In this document: positions 55,497-64,000 of the stretch, one piece after another
How the letters are laid out: each line of letters starts with the position of its first letter
Position numbering within the stretch: position 1 is the first letter of the stretch
Source of the DNA: a bacterium
GTDB lineage: Bacteria; Zhuqueibacterota; Zhuqueibacteria; Residuimicrobiales; Oceaniaggregativiventaceae
NCBI GenBank assembly: GCA_029565675.1
Contig: JAKQNP010000021.1
Coordinates: 33,630 to 97,629 of the forward strand
Direction: 5' to 3'
Length of the DNA stretch: 64,000 nt
Made by a program: the position numbers and the translations under genes
The notes under the pieces: generated by a model
Told to the model about the DNA's origin: nothing
Seen by the model: only the letters and a program-made list of their open reading frames with translations
The model's database searches: none

Positions 55497-58400
55497 ATGA
55501 ACTGTCAAGGGCACGGTCTTCTCAGCCGCCGATCTCTGAGTGCACCAGCGGCGCAGTCTCGAAAGATTCACCGCCGGCTTCTGTCGATCGCTTTGACCTG
55601 CTTTGTCGCTGTCACCCCTGCGCGATCCCAGCTGGGCGACCTTACGGCGCTCGAGGTTCATCCGCAGGGAGTTTCCCTCTATTCCGGTTCGGATTGCATT
55701 CAAATTGCCGTTCGAACACCGCAAATCGCGGAAATGGTCTGCCGATTCGATGGCCGTGCGCTCCAGGATACCCTGGTCGCCGTTGGGTGGGACTGGCCGC
55801 AGTTTCCGGTGATGATCGATACCGTTGGTGATCGCATCGCGCTGCGCACATCCGCTTTTCTGCTCGAAATCGACAAGAAGCCGATACGCTTTCGCGTCTT
55901 CGATCGTGCCGGGAAATTCCTTCTCAGAGAAACCCCTGCACAAGGCTGGTACGAAAACGGGCTTTGTTTGACTCTTGCTCCTTATATGGCACTCTACGGC
56001 CTGCACAATCGGCGCCGCGGGGCATTGAATCTGGCGCAAGGAGGGGAAATCACTGCCGGAGCCCAGGGCGAGGCGGGTGCACCGTTCATCTGGACGCCCT
56101 CGGGCTGGGGAATCGTGGTCAATACCGACGGAGGCGATTTTGCAATCCAGGGGGATCAACTGGAATTTCTCCGCGCTGCCGGTGCGGATTCAGCGGCAAT
56201 ACAGGTCTTTTTTCTTTTTGGGCCGCCGCGCCAAATCTTTGCCTCCCTGGCTGATGTTTGCGGCAAGGCCCCGCTCTTTCCCCGATTTGCGCTGGGCTTG
56301 ATCAATACCGAGTGGGGATGTGATGAGCAGGAATTGCTGCGCGATGTCGAACTCTATCGAAATCGTGAAATTCCGCTCGATGCTTATGCCCTCGATTTCG
56401 ACTGGATGGATTGGGGAAGTGACAATTACGGCGAATTTCGCTGGGGAGCAAAATTTCCCGGAGGACCATCCGGCGCCCTCAAGTCGCACCTCGATTCGCT
56501 GGGTGTTCGTCTGATCGGCATCCGCAAACCCCGCATCCACATTGCCACACAACAAGGCCAACATTGTCTCGACAACGGGTATTTCCTCGACCTCACCACC
56601 GATTATTTCAGCGGCAAAGCCGTCGGCCGCCTCAATTTTCATCTGCCGGCGGTGCGGAACTGGTTCTGGGATAGCTTTTATCGCATCGGCGATGCCTTTC
56701 GCACCGGCATCATCGGCTATTGGAATGACGAAGCCGATGAATACGGCGGCAATCTGATGTTTATGCAGATGCAGCGGGCCAATTTTGCAGGACAGCGCAG
56801 GGTCAGCGATCAGCGCGTCTGGTCGGTCAATCGAAATTTCTATCTCGGCGCTCAGCGCTACGCCTACGGCCTGTGGTCGGGCGATATCCCCACCGGATTT
56901 TCCAGTATGGCCGAACAGCGGTTGTTCATGCTCAGCAGTGTGATGCTGGGCGCCGCCTGGTGGGGGATGGATATCGGCGGATTCCAAGGGACTCCGACCC
57001 CGGAAAATTATTATCGCTGGATGCAGTTCGGCGCTTTTGTACCGATTTTTCGCGTCCATGGCACCTTCAACCAGGAACGCGAACCGTGGAATTTCGGACC
57101 TGAAGCCGAACGCCTTGCTGTTGCGGCGATTCGGCTCCGCTATCAACTTTTACCCTACTTGTATTCTGCTGCATGGCAACACCACCAAAACGGACTGCCG
57201 CCGGTGCGGCCGTTGATTATCGACTATCCGGATGATCCACTGGCCGTCAACTTGACCCGGGAATGGCTCTTTGGCGATGATCTCCTGGTTTGCCCGGTGG
57301 TCGAGTCGGGCAGCAACAAGATTTCGGTCTATTTGCCTAGAGATTCCTGGGTCGACTATTTTTCCGGTGAAAAGTATAGTGGACCTGCTTATGTGAATTT
57401 GACTGTCTTTCCGGAGACAGTGCCGCTTTTTGTGCGCGCTGGAGCGGTGATTCCGCAAGCGCCGGTCGGTCTTTGGAGCGATGATCCTCGCGGCCAGAAT
57501 CGACTCGATATCGTCTGCTTTCCCGGCGGTGCCGATACCACCTGTCTGTACGAAGACGACGGCCTCAGCTGCGCTTATGAGCAAGGGGTGTTCGCCACCA
57601 CGCTCTTGGTCCATGCCCAGAACGAAGCAAAAGCCTGGCTTGAGATTCATCCCCAAACACATCTTTACTCGCCGCCGCCGCGCACGATACGCGCGCTTTT
57701 TCCCTATCTCGAAGCTCGACCTGATTCGGTTTTTTTCGACGGCAAAGCAATCCCTGCTGCCGATTCCGGCGCCGTGTCCTGGGAATTCGATCAGCAAAAG
57801 CGCTGCGTCCAGGTGCACTGTGTCGATGACGGCAAGTTTCATCGGGTTGAATTCTATTTAAAACCGGATTTGACCCCGCCGACCATCGATTCGCTGGAAT
57901 GCCGATCATCGACCCGTCTGTGGCTTCGCTTTGCAGAACCGGTTCTTCTCGGCCCGGATCCATGCAGCGCTGAAAATACCGCCAATTATGCCTTATCCGG
58001 AGGCGTTGCGGTTGAATCCGTTCGCGCCGACCCGTCTCAGCCTGCAGTCATCCTCGATACCTCACCACAAGATTGGAACCAACTCTATACACTGACCGTT
58101 TCGGGAATCGCTGACCGCAGCCGCAACCGCAATCAGATGCCGCCGAGCGAGAGGCAATACCGATGTCACTATACGTCAGTCAGACAGATCGAATTGCGCG
58201 ACGGTCAACAGGGATACCAGGGCACACGCGACAGCCATATTGCCGAATTTTTTCCCAACAACAACATGGGGCGCAACAGCGGATTGGAAGCTTGCCGTTT
58301 CGATGGCAGCAATCAGTCAGACGATAAAGCGATTCTGCTGAAATTCGATTTGAATGGCGTTTTTTCTCCAGGCGACAGTCTGATCCGCGCCGAATTGATT

Positions 58401-59111
58401 CTTACCCTGTCTCAGACGCGGAACGGCACAGCGGTTAAGTCGCTCGGAACATACCGGGTGCTCAAGGCCTGGGAAGAGGGAACTCGACAGGGAGGTATCG
58501 ATGGGCTGTATGCGGCACAAGGGCAGGTCACCTGGCTGAGCGCAAAACATGATCTTGAACCCTGGAACACTGCGGGCGGCGATTGCGATGCCGCGGCCTC
58601 TGATGTCTGTTTTGTCGGCGATGCTTCTCAACCCTATCGTTGGGACGTCACTTCCATCGTCCGTTGCTGGATGGCTGCACCGGACAGCAATTTTGGTTTT
58701 TTGCTCAAAGAACAGCAGCCGGCAACGACCAACGGCACCAAAATCTTCCATTCGCGCGAAGCCACAACCGTCTCTTTGCGGCCGCTCTGCCTTCTGCAGA
58801 TCGCTGAATCAATGCCGGCGCGGGTTGTTGCGGAAACTGCCGCTCCCTGTCAGTTCCACTTGTCTGCCAATTACCCCAATCCTTTTAACGGTGTGACCTC
58901 TTTGCGGTTTGATTTGCCCACCTCGGCTCCGGTGACTTTGCAGGTCTACAATGTTCGCGGAGAACTTGTCGATACGCTTGTGGACGGTCCTTTGTCTGCC
59001 GGAGAACAAAAAATCGCCTGGAAGCCGCGAGCTGCCGCCAGCGGAATCTATTTCTTTTGCCTGCGCCAGCAAGACCGTGTGCAGATCAGGCGTGGCCTTT
59101 ACCTCAAATAA
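55497..59111 (+). CDS. Secreted GH31 alpha-glycosidase with DNRLRE module and type IX sorting domain
   Basis: 1204 aa from ATG 55497 (AAAGGATCCGC upstream). A longer frame reaches 55401 but adds no domain. Signal peptide at residues about 22-42 (LLSIALTCFVAVTPARSQ). The GH31 barrel follows, with probable nucleophile D411 in YWNDEADEYGG and acid/base D492 in WWGMDIGGF, then a beta-sandwich, and a bacterial Ig-like region (residues about 785-890). DNRLRE-like module about 897-1102 (DSHIAEFFPNNNMGRNSGL, WDVTSIVRCWM). Sorting domain from about 1118 (LSANYPNPFNGVTSLRFDL). Cell-surface release of alpha-linked glucose or xylose is likely. The next gene starts 21 bp downstream. Confidence 0.87.
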   Translation: MNCQGHGLLSRRSLSAPAAQSRKIHRRLLSIALTCFVAVTPARSQLGDLTALEVHPQGVSLYSGSDCIQIAVRTPQIAEMVCRFDGRALQDTLVAVGWDWPQFPVMIDTVGDRIALRTSAFLLEIDKKPIRFRVFDRAGKFLLRETPAQGWYENGLCLTLAPYMALYGLHNRRRGALNLAQGGEITAGAQGEAGAPFIWTPSGWGIVVNTDGGDFAIQGDQLEFLRAAGADSAAIQVFFLFGPPRQIFASLADVCGKAPLFPRFALGLINTEWGCDEQELLRDVELYRNREIPLDAYALDFDWMDWGSDNYGEFRWGAKFPGGPSGALKSHLDSLGVRLIGIRKPRIHIATQQGQHCLDNGYFLDLTTDYFSGKAVGRLNFHLPAVRNWFWDSFYRIGDAFRTGIIGYWNDEADEYGGNLMFMQMQRANFAGQRRVSDQRVWSVNRNFYLGAQRYAYGLWSGDIPTGFSSMAEQRLFMLSSVMLGAAWWGMDIGGFQGTPTPENYYRWMQFGAFVPIFRVHGTFNQEREPWNFGPEAERLAVAAIRLRYQLLPYLYSAAWQHHQNGLPPVRPLIIDYPDDPLAVNLTREWLFGDDLLVCPVVESGSNKISVYLPRDSWVDYFSGEKYSGPAYVNLTVFPETVPLFVRAGAVIPQAPVGLWSDDPRGQNRLDIVCFPGGADTTCLYEDDGLSCAYEQGVFATTLLVHAQNEAKAWLEIHPQTHLYSPPPRTIRALFPYLEARPDSVFFDGKAIPAADSGAVSWEFDQQKRCVQVHCVDDGKFHRVEFYLKPDLTPPTIDSLECRSSTRLWLRFAEPVLLGPDPCSAENTANYALSGGVAVESVRADPSQPAVILDTSPQDWNQLYTLTVSGIADRSRNRNQMPPSERQYRCHYTSVRQIELRDGQQGYQGTRDSHIAEFFPNNNMGRNSGLEACRFDGSNQSDDKAILLKFDLNGVFSPGDSLIRAELILTLSQTRNGTAVKSLGTYRVLKAWEEGTRQGGIDGLYAAQGQVTWLSAKHDLEPWNTAGGDCDAAASDVCFVGDASQPYRWDVTSIVRCWMAAPDSNFGFLLKEQQPATTNGTKIFHSREATTVSLRPLCLLQIAESMPARVVAETAAPCQFHLSANYPNPFNGVTSLRFDLPTSAPVTLQVYNVRGELVDTLVDGPLSAGEQKIAWKPRAAASGIYFFCLRQQDRVQIRRGLYLK

Positions 59112-59131
59112 TGCACTCGCCAGAGGCAACT

Positions 59132-60721
59132 ATGTCCCAACTCGATGGTTTCTGCACTTCTCCTACCTGGAACCAACACCCGACTCAGATTGCGGTTTTA
59201 CCCGTCGGTTCTTTTGAACAGCATTCCTGCCATTTGCCGTTGGCCTCCGATACTCTGCTGGCGAGCTATTTCGCAGAGGTGCTGGCCCGCCGCCTGGACG
59301 CCGCCCTGTTGCCGGCCCTGCCGTTTGGCACCTGTTTCGAACAGAGCGGCTTTCGCGGCTCGATCGGCATCAAGCCGGAAACCCAAATGGCGCTCTTGCG
59401 CGATATCGGCGCCCGGCTGGAAGAACAGAATTTTTCGCTGCTGATTGTGGTCAACATGCACGGCGGCAACTTTTCGCTTGCACCGGTGATCCGGGAATTC
59501 AATCGCAGCGATCGACATCTTAAAATGTTGCTCTGTTATCCGCCCGAGCTGGTGCCCGCTATTGACGGCGATCTGCACGCCGGCGAATGGGAGACCAGCT
59601 TGATGTTGGCTCTGTTTCCGGATCATGTCGGAAAAGATCGGATCGATCTGAGCGACGAGCGCTGGCTGAATGGTGAATTTCGACCGGCGGATTTGAATCA
59701 TTGGGGGGTCGGCGCGATCGCCCCGCATGGCGCGGTGGGCTTTCCTTCGCGCGCCAGCGCCGAGACCGGCAAGCGCATCGCCGCTGACCTCGAGGCGGCT
59801 CTCTACAGCTGGGCAGACAAAAGGTTGGCCTGGATTGCTGAATCGCCTTCCTATCAAGGTAGCGCCGGTCTCTCCCTGCGTCAATTGTTGCCGTCCGACC
59901 TGCAATCGGCGCTCCAGCTCAGCACAGCAGCCGGCTGGAACCAGGTCATCGGCGATTGGGAGAGCTTCCTGCGCCTGAACCCGCTCGGTTGTTTCGCCGC
60001 AATCATCAACGGCCGCCTTGTCGGAACTGCGACCACCATTGATTATGAATCAAAAATGGGCTGGATCGGTATGGTGTTGGTGGATCACCAATTTCGCCGG
60101 CAAGGAATCGGTCGGACGCTGCTGTGTCGAGCTCTCGATCAGCTGGCCGACTGCCGTTCCATCGGCCTCGACGCCACCAAAGAAGGGGAACCGCTTTATC
60201 AGAGTCTGGGTTTTCAGGCAAAAGAGAGAGTGGTGCGTTTTTATCGCTCTATCCAAACAAAACAGGCCCAATCCCCAACAAACTCGGGCGGGGTTCGCCC
60301 GATGGTTAGCCGGGACCTCGAATATATCAATGAATTTGACGCCGAGAGGTTCGGGGTATCACGACATTCTCTGCTCGTCGATCGCTTGAAATGGTGTCCT
60401 GCGGAGGCAGTCGTGGCGGAAGAGAAGGGCCGAATAGTCGGGTATGCGATGGCACGGCCGGGCCGAAACGGCGATCATATCGGCCCGCTGGTCGCTGATT
60501 CGTTCGATTGCGCGCGATCGCTGCTGAATGCGCAAATCATTCGTTGCTCAACCGGGGCATTGCTCCTGGATACGCTGTTGCTCACGGATTCTTGGCGAAA
60601 ATATTTGCTGCAGATGGGGTTTGCAGAGAGCCGGGTTTTTCAGCGCATGTGGAAGGGAAGGGTCGGGATCCGGGGAGTTCCAAAGGCGCAATTCGCCCAA
60701 AGCGGCCCGGAATTGGGGTAA
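59132..60721 (+). CDS. Creatininase-family amidase fused to two GNAT acetyltransferase-like domains
   Basis: 529 aa. The start taken is ATG 59132 (AGAGGCAACT); an ATG at 59111 overlaps the preceding stop but has no ribosome site. Residues 1 to about 245 are creatininase/formamide-hydrolase-like with metal ligands in VGSFEQHSCHLPLASD, VVNMHGGN and LHAGEWETS. Residues about 250-380 are a GNAT domain (acetyl-CoA loop RRQGIGRTLL). Residues about 395-525 are a second GNAT-like domain of the YitH C-terminal type (EFDAERFGVSRHSLL, ALLLDTLLLTDSWR). No frameshift is seen. The amidase part may act on a cyclic amide or mycofactocin-like substrate. A joint hydrolysis/acetylation reaction is speculative. 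Confidence 0.8.
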   Translation: MSQLDGFCTSPTWNQHPTQIAVLPVGSFEQHSCHLPLASDTLLASYFAEVLARRLDAALLPALPFGTCFEQSGFRGSIGIKPETQMALLRDIGARLEEQNFSLLIVVNMHGGNFSLAPVIREFNRSDRHLKMLLCYPPELVPAIDGDLHAGEWETSLMLALFPDHVGKDRIDLSDERWLNGEFRPADLNHWGVGAIAPHGAVGFPSRASAETGKRIAADLEAALYSWADKRLAWIAESPSYQGSAGLSLRQLLPSDLQSALQLSTAAGWNQVIGDWESFLRLNPLGCFAAIINGRLVGTATTIDYESKMGWIGMVLVDHQFRRQGIGRTLLCRALDQLADCRSIGLDATKEGEPLYQSLGFQAKERVVRFYRSIQTKQAQSPTNSGGVRPMVSRDLEYINEFDAERFGVSRHSLLVDRLKWCPAEAVVAEEKGRIVGYAMARPGRNGDHIGPLVADSFDCARSLLNAQIIRCSTGALLLDTLLLTDSWRKYLLQMGFAESRVFQRMWKGRVGIRGVPKAQFAQSGPELG

Positions 60722-60931
60722 TGAGCAGCGCGGGTATCAGCGTCGATTGTTTTTATTGGATTAAATGAAAAATAGATTTTGTTATATTTCGAAAGATTGC
60801 TCTTGCAAAGACGATGGGACACGACTGATCATGTGTAAATAACTACCAGTGTCCCGCAGTCAGACGGAACAACACGAAAAAAGAATAAATATTGCTTTTA
60901 TTGTTAAAAGTTCGTATATATTAATTATACT

Positions 60932-60989
60932 ATCATACCCAGATTCGGTGTTAACCGACCCGGATTCGATGCGAAGCAGCGAATCCGAG
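60932..60989 (+). repeat. Short copy 2 of the ATTCGGTG hairpin repeat
   Basis: ATCATACCCAGATTCGGT, GTTAACCGA, then GGATTCGATGCGAAGCAGCGAATCC, the same arrangement as at 41652-41700. The interior found in the long copies is missing. Both hairpins are still nearly perfect, which suggests a REP-like or MITE-like unit. Confidence 0.78.
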
Positions 60990-61013
60990 AACTATCTTGA
61001 TAGAGGATCAGCA

Positions 61014-61040
61014 TTTTGTTTGGACGAAATCCAAACAAAA
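61014..61040. repeat. Perfect 11-bp inverted repeat
   Basis: TTTTGTTTGGA, loop CGAAA, TCCAAACAAAA. It lies about 218 bp before the FG-GAP surface protein start. In RNA it would be a stable stem in the leader of that gene, with A-rich sequence after it on the plus strand and a U-rich stretch preceding it on the minus strand. It does not form a standard terminator in either direction. Function unknown. Confidence 0.6.
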
Positions 61041-61257
61041 AAATCGGTTCATCACACTCGACCCATAAAAACTTGGCGGCCCGGGGGGAGAGAATTGACA
61101 CCCTGTCGAAATTTACCAACAACCATCCCGAGTTTTCGCTATTTGACTCGAAATCATCCGCACTTGCCTGCTGCGCTCTGATCCGCCCATTCAATGCAGG
61201 GTGCAAGTGAGGCCTATCTCGAGTCAGGAGTGAGCCTTTTCTTGTTTGGAGGATGAT

Positions 61258-63360
61258 ATGACAAAGGCAGTCCGAATGGCGTTTGCTGGAATGGTTGGAT
61301 TCATCGCCATCCTCTTCCTTTGCCCGGCAGCTCAGGGTGGCATCCCTTATGCAAAAAGAGTGGTTGGCGAAGAACTCCGACGAACCATCTCTGTCGACAG
61401 CGCCGATATCGATCTTGACGGCGATATCGATCTGCTGGGTGCGTCACGGTTGGAAAACAGCATTGCCTGGTGGGAAAACGATGGTCAGCAAAATTTCACC
61501 GAGCATGTGATCACTTCTGCTTTTGAAGGCGCTTACTTTATCGACGGCGTTGACGTTGATGGCGATGGCGATACCGATGTGTTGGCGGCGGCGCGCATGG
61601 CTGATCTGGTTGTCTGGTTCGATAATGAAGGAGACGGCCACTTTAGCGAGCGGGTGGTGGGCTCTTCGTTTGGCGCTGCCAGTTGTGTGCACGGTTTGGA
61701 CATGGATGGAGACGGCGATATCGATGTGCTGGCGGTTGCCGAGGCCGATGAAAAAATCTCATGGTTTGAAAACAACGGTCGGCAATGGTTTACCCAACGC
61801 GTGGTAGACGACGATTTCGCGCAGCCGCGTTTTGCCGTGGCTTGTGATCTCGATATCGACGGCGACATGGATATCGTCGCTTGCAGCTATGACAGCGCAC
61901 AGGTCGCCTGGTTCGAGAACGACGGCTCCATGCATTTCACCAAACAGCTCATCGCCTATCCTTTTCCCGGCGCCAACATGGTGATGCCGGCCGACATGGA
62001 CGGCGATGGCGATATCGATCTGGTGGGTGCAGGAGATACCGCCAAAGCGATCAAGTGGTGGGAAAATGACGGCCAAATGAATTGGATCGGCCATACCCTC
62101 GCCAGTGATGCCAATGGCGCTCTGGCGGTCTATCCGGCGGACGTCAACCTCGACGGTCACATGGATGTGGTGGCAGCGGTCTATTGGGATGACGATGTCT
62201 TGCTGTTCTATAACGACGGCTATCAGAACTTTTCCAAAGAGATCCTGGACACCAATTTCGACGGCGCCCACAGTATTTTACCTCTCGATCTCGACGCTGA
62301 CGGCGATATCGATGTGGTAGCCGGTGCATACAAATACAGCAGCGGTGATATCAAATGGTATGAAAACCGCATTGTTTCCATCTCAGCCGATGCGGCAGGC
62401 AACCGCAAAGAAGCCTTTGGCGCTACGGAAACTGTTTACGGCCGCACCCGAGGTCTGGACTTGGCGGATGGAACCTATCCCATGTATGTGGTTCGACATT
62501 TCCGCGGCTGGAATTCGCTGCTCAATCAACCCATTCCTTCACGAGTCGATTTTCCCGGCACGTTTAACGATCCCTTGTCAGATATCGATGTCCATAACGG
62601 CAATATCGGTTTGCCTGGCGACCTGCCCGATTTGGTATGGCCCGCTCCGCCGGGTGAAATCGATCTCTTTGATATCGTCGTCGACATCAACCGCGACGGT
62701 GATTATGATCCGCCTGTCGATTTGCTCGATGCGGATTTTGCCGTACCGTTTGGATTCTCTTTGCCGGTGCAGTTGAGCCGCTTCACCGCTACCCGGCAAA
62801 ACAACGGAATTTTGCTCTCCTGGCAGACTGAAAGTGAACAGGACAATCTCGGATTCGAGTTGCAGCTGCGCGAAGAAGAGTCTGCACCTTATTTTGTTTT
62901 GGCCTCCTATCGTCAGGTATCCGAGCTGGTCGGCGCCGGCCAATCCGATTCACCGATCACTTATGAATATCTGCACACCGATCCACCGACAAGCCCGGTG
63001 CTCTATTACCGCCTGGTGCAAATCGATGCTTCCGGTGCACGGCATGAATATCAGCCGATCGAAATCTATTCCGACCTGAACGACCTGATCGTGCCACAGG
63101 AGTTCAATCTGCTGCCGATTTACCCCAACCCATTCAACGATCAGACGATAGTCGCTTTTGAACTGCCGGATGCAAGAGAGGTGACCGTGCAGCTGGTTGA
63201 TGTTCTTGGCCGCACCGTCCGCGAAGTGCTGCAGGCCAATTTGACTGCAGGTATCCACCGCGTCCCTGTCGATGCTGCGGGGTTGTCCTCAGGTATTTAT
63301 CTGGTGAGAGTTCAGGCGGGCAGCCAAAATACAGTCGGCAAATTGCTCTTGCTGCGATAA
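61258..63360 (+). CDS. Secreted FG-GAP/VCBS-repeat protein with type IX sorting domain
   Basis: 700 aa. ATG 61258 follows GGAGG closely. Signal peptide: MAFAGMVGFIAILFLCPAAQG. About seven FG-GAP/VCBS repeats of about 47 residues (DIDLDGDIDLLGASR, DVDGDGDTDVLAAAR, DMDGDGDIDVLAVAE) run from about residue 40 to 365. The acidic DxDGDxD loops should bind calcium and form a propeller. A GLDLADGTYPMYVV-containing segment and a beta-sandwich (LPVQLSRFTATRQNNGILLSW) follow. The sorting domain starts near 617 (LLPIYPNPFNDQTIVAFEL) and ends in LLLLR. No enzymatic site was seen. Surface binding or structural role likely. Confidence 0.85.
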   Translation: MTKAVRMAFAGMVGFIAILFLCPAAQGGIPYAKRVVGEELRRTISVDSADIDLDGDIDLLGASRLENSIAWWENDGQQNFTEHVITSAFEGAYFIDGVDVDGDGDTDVLAAARMADLVVWFDNEGDGHFSERVVGSSFGAASCVHGLDMDGDGDIDVLAVAEADEKISWFENNGRQWFTQRVVDDDFAQPRFAVACDLDIDGDMDIVACSYDSAQVAWFENDGSMHFTKQLIAYPFPGANMVMPADMDGDGDIDLVGAGDTAKAIKWWENDGQMNWIGHTLASDANGALAVYPADVNLDGHMDVVAAVYWDDDVLLFYNDGYQNFSKEILDTNFDGAHSILPLDLDADGDIDVVAGAYKYSSGDIKWYENRIVSISADAAGNRKEAFGATETVYGRTRGLDLADGTYPMYVVRHFRGWNSLLNQPIPSRVDFPGTFNDPLSDIDVHNGNIGLPGDLPDLVWPAPPGEIDLFDIVVDINRDGDYDPPVDLLDADFAVPFGFSLPVQLSRFTATRQNNGILLSWQTESEQDNLGFELQLREEESAPYFVLASYRQVSELVGAGQSDSPITYEYLHTDPPTSPVLYYRLVQIDASGARHEYQPIEIYSDLNDLIVPQEFNLLPIYPNPFNDQTIVAFELPDAREVTVQLVDVLGRTVREVLQANLTAGIHRVPVDAAGLSSGIYLVRVQAGSQNTVGKLLLLR

Positions 63361-63391
63361 GCGATTCAGGGCAGTTGACTTTTCTGTTGGG

Positions 63392-63417
63392 CCGGCGGGA
63401 TGAACCTATCCCGCCGG
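63392..63417. terminator. Bidirectional terminator-like hairpin between convergent genes
   Basis: A perfect 10-bp stem CCGGCGGGAT, a 6-nt loop, and ATCCCGCCGG, followed by TTTGAT on the plus strand. It lies 31 bp after the FG-GAP protein stop and 22 bp before the thioredoxin gene end. The U-tract is short, so it may be a weak or Rho-assisted terminator. Confidence 0.7.
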
Positions 63418-63439
63418 TTTGATGGCTCAATACTCTTGC

Positions 63440-63693
63440 TCATTGCTCTTGTGCTGCCGCATTTTCGAGCCAGCGGGTCAGAGTTTCCATTGTGGGCAAT
63501 TTGCCGCTGGCCACCAGCTTGTCGTTGATGATCAATCCCGGAGTCATAAAGACCCCCAATTCCAGAAATTGTTCGATATCGGTTATTTTCTGCAATTGTG
63601 CCGCGAGTTTTTTTCCTCGATGACTTGTTGGCACATCTGTGCCAGCTTTTGGCAGGTTGGGCAACCGGACCCCACTACTTTGATGGTCATCAT
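63440..63693 (-). pseudogene. Mini-thioredoxin (redox-active disulfide protein) split by a -1 frameshift at an A7 run
   Basis: The first part, from ATG 63693 or 63690, reads MTIKVVGSGCPTCQKLAQMC (active-site CPTC). After the A-run the frame continues as LAAQLQKITDIEQFLELGVF and MTPGLIINDKLVASGKLP, the C-terminal half of the small TM0996-type thioredoxin family. Joined by a -1 shift, the product would be about 83 aa, the usual length. The shift point is A AAA AAC (63613-63607 on the minus strand), a slippery heptamer in the correct phase. Possible explanations: programmed frameshift, homopolymer sequencing error, or true decay. Active-site residues are intact, so it may still be functional. 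Confidence 0.75.
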
Positions 63694-63919
63694 CGTCTGT
63701 GCTTTCGTTTGTTTGAATGTGATACTTTTTATGCTCCTCGAGCTCCGGACTGGCCTTGAAGGCCACATCAGTTTGCCCGGTAAAATAACCAATATCGACC
63801 TGGCGATCAATGCTTTTGTTGTGTGATCTCGGCAAATGCCGCTTTTTTCGATTCAGCAAATTCGTGCGCAATTTCAAAGGGCACGAATCACCTTGTCGTG
63901 GTATCCCAATGAGGTAGAA

Positions 63920-64000
63920 ATGCGTCTGGCATTTATCGGATTTCGACATGACCATGTTCTCGCTCTTTATCGCGCGGTTAAGGAGCGCGCAGATATCGAG
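63920..64000 (+). CDS. Gfo/Idh/MocA-like oxidoreductase, N-terminal part only
   Basis: ATG 63920 with GAGG 5 nt upstream opens MRLAFIGFRHDHVLALYRA and runs off the window end. The Rossmann start with GFRHxH replaces the common GxGxxG, as in a subgroup of family members. Only 27 residues are visible, so the assignment rests on this motif. It is divergent from the mini-thioredoxin, and the 226-bp gap between them holds no other feature. Confidence 0.5.
   Translation, partial: MRLAFIGFRHDHVLALYRAVKERADIE

Larger units (their letters stand above)
60722..61257. other. 536-bp intergenic region with repeat and hairpin
   Basis: AT-rich leader of the FG-GAP surface protein gene. It contains a short hairpin repeat (60932-60989) and an 11-bp perfect inverted repeat (61014-61040). 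Short open frames present here show no family resemblance. A GGAGGATGAT ribosome site lies at the right end, immediately before ATG 61258. Confidence 0.5.

Noticed and set aside
59111..59131. Alternative upstream start of the creatininase-GNAT gene overlapping the GH31 stop
   Set aside because: No ribosome site; ATG 59132 has AGAGG at good spacing and starts the domain properly.

Overview
The window looks like chromosome of an anaerobic or facultatively anaerobic Gram-negative bacterium of the FCB assemblage (a Calditrichota/KSB1-like lineage would fit). This is inferred from three things. Three long secreted proteins end in the YPNPFN-type C-terminal domain used by type IX secretion. There is a 952-aa carboxypeptidase-regulatory-domain outer-membrane barrel. 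There is a bacterial-type CO dehydrogenase/acetyl-CoA synthase operon. No rRNA, tRNA, CRISPR, phage or transposase gene was recognised.

Layout. (1) 1-470: left edge with a decayed gene fragment and an AT-rich irregular 33-bp repeat array. (2) 0.47-17.7 kb, minus strand: a run of 14 tightly packed genes (DeoR regulator, class III aminotransferase, two Gfo/Idh oxidoreductases, NagA, a NagB-like isomerase, a cytosolic ceramidase-like amidase, FGGY kinase, Na+/solute symporter, aldo-keto reductase, secreted propeller hydrolase, URO-D-like protein, DHDPS/NanA-like aldolase, secreted sialidase). It reads as one catabolic operon for an acylated or amino-modified sugar. A 95-bp tandem repeat array splits it between the NagB-like and ceramidase-like genes. 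(3) 18.0-26.9 kb: a KduD-like dehydrogenase (plus), then minus-strand glycan genes (cellulase-like barrel, beta-helix protein, GPH-type sugar transporter, TonB-receptor-like barrel). (4) 27.0-41.6 kb, minus strand: a Wood-Ljungdahl carbonyl-branch operon: GntR regulator, homocysteine methyltransferase domain, core-MetE protein, two CooC ATPases, CODH, an ACS beta subunit fused to the small corrinoid-protein subunit, the large corrinoid-protein subunit, the corrinoid reactivator, DUF3786 and a zinc-ribbon protein. (5) 41.7-44.3 kb: DUF4956, VTC and HlyD-like genes. (6) 44.6-63.4 kb: an RRM protein, a second SSS symporter, a 1551-aa multi-Ig surface protein, Sip1-type alpha-galactosidase, dCMP deaminase, secreted GH31, a creatininase-GNAT fusion and an FG-GAP surface protein. 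A pair of about 137-bp inverted repeats brackets 45.3-52.3 kb. (7) Right edge: a frameshifted mini-thioredoxin and the start of another Gfo/Idh oxidoreductase.

Working picture: a glycan scavenger that takes up and dismantles polysaccharide or glycoconjugate sugars with surface and periplasmic hydrolases and Na+-coupled transporters. It also keeps a CODH/ACS complex that may run as a C1 sink or source linked to methionine synthesis. The most unusual items are the ACS-CFeSP fusion with its own internal Shine-Dalgarno site, the core methionine synthase embedded in the CODH operon, the 95-bp micro-ORF array, and the creatininase-GNAT fusion.
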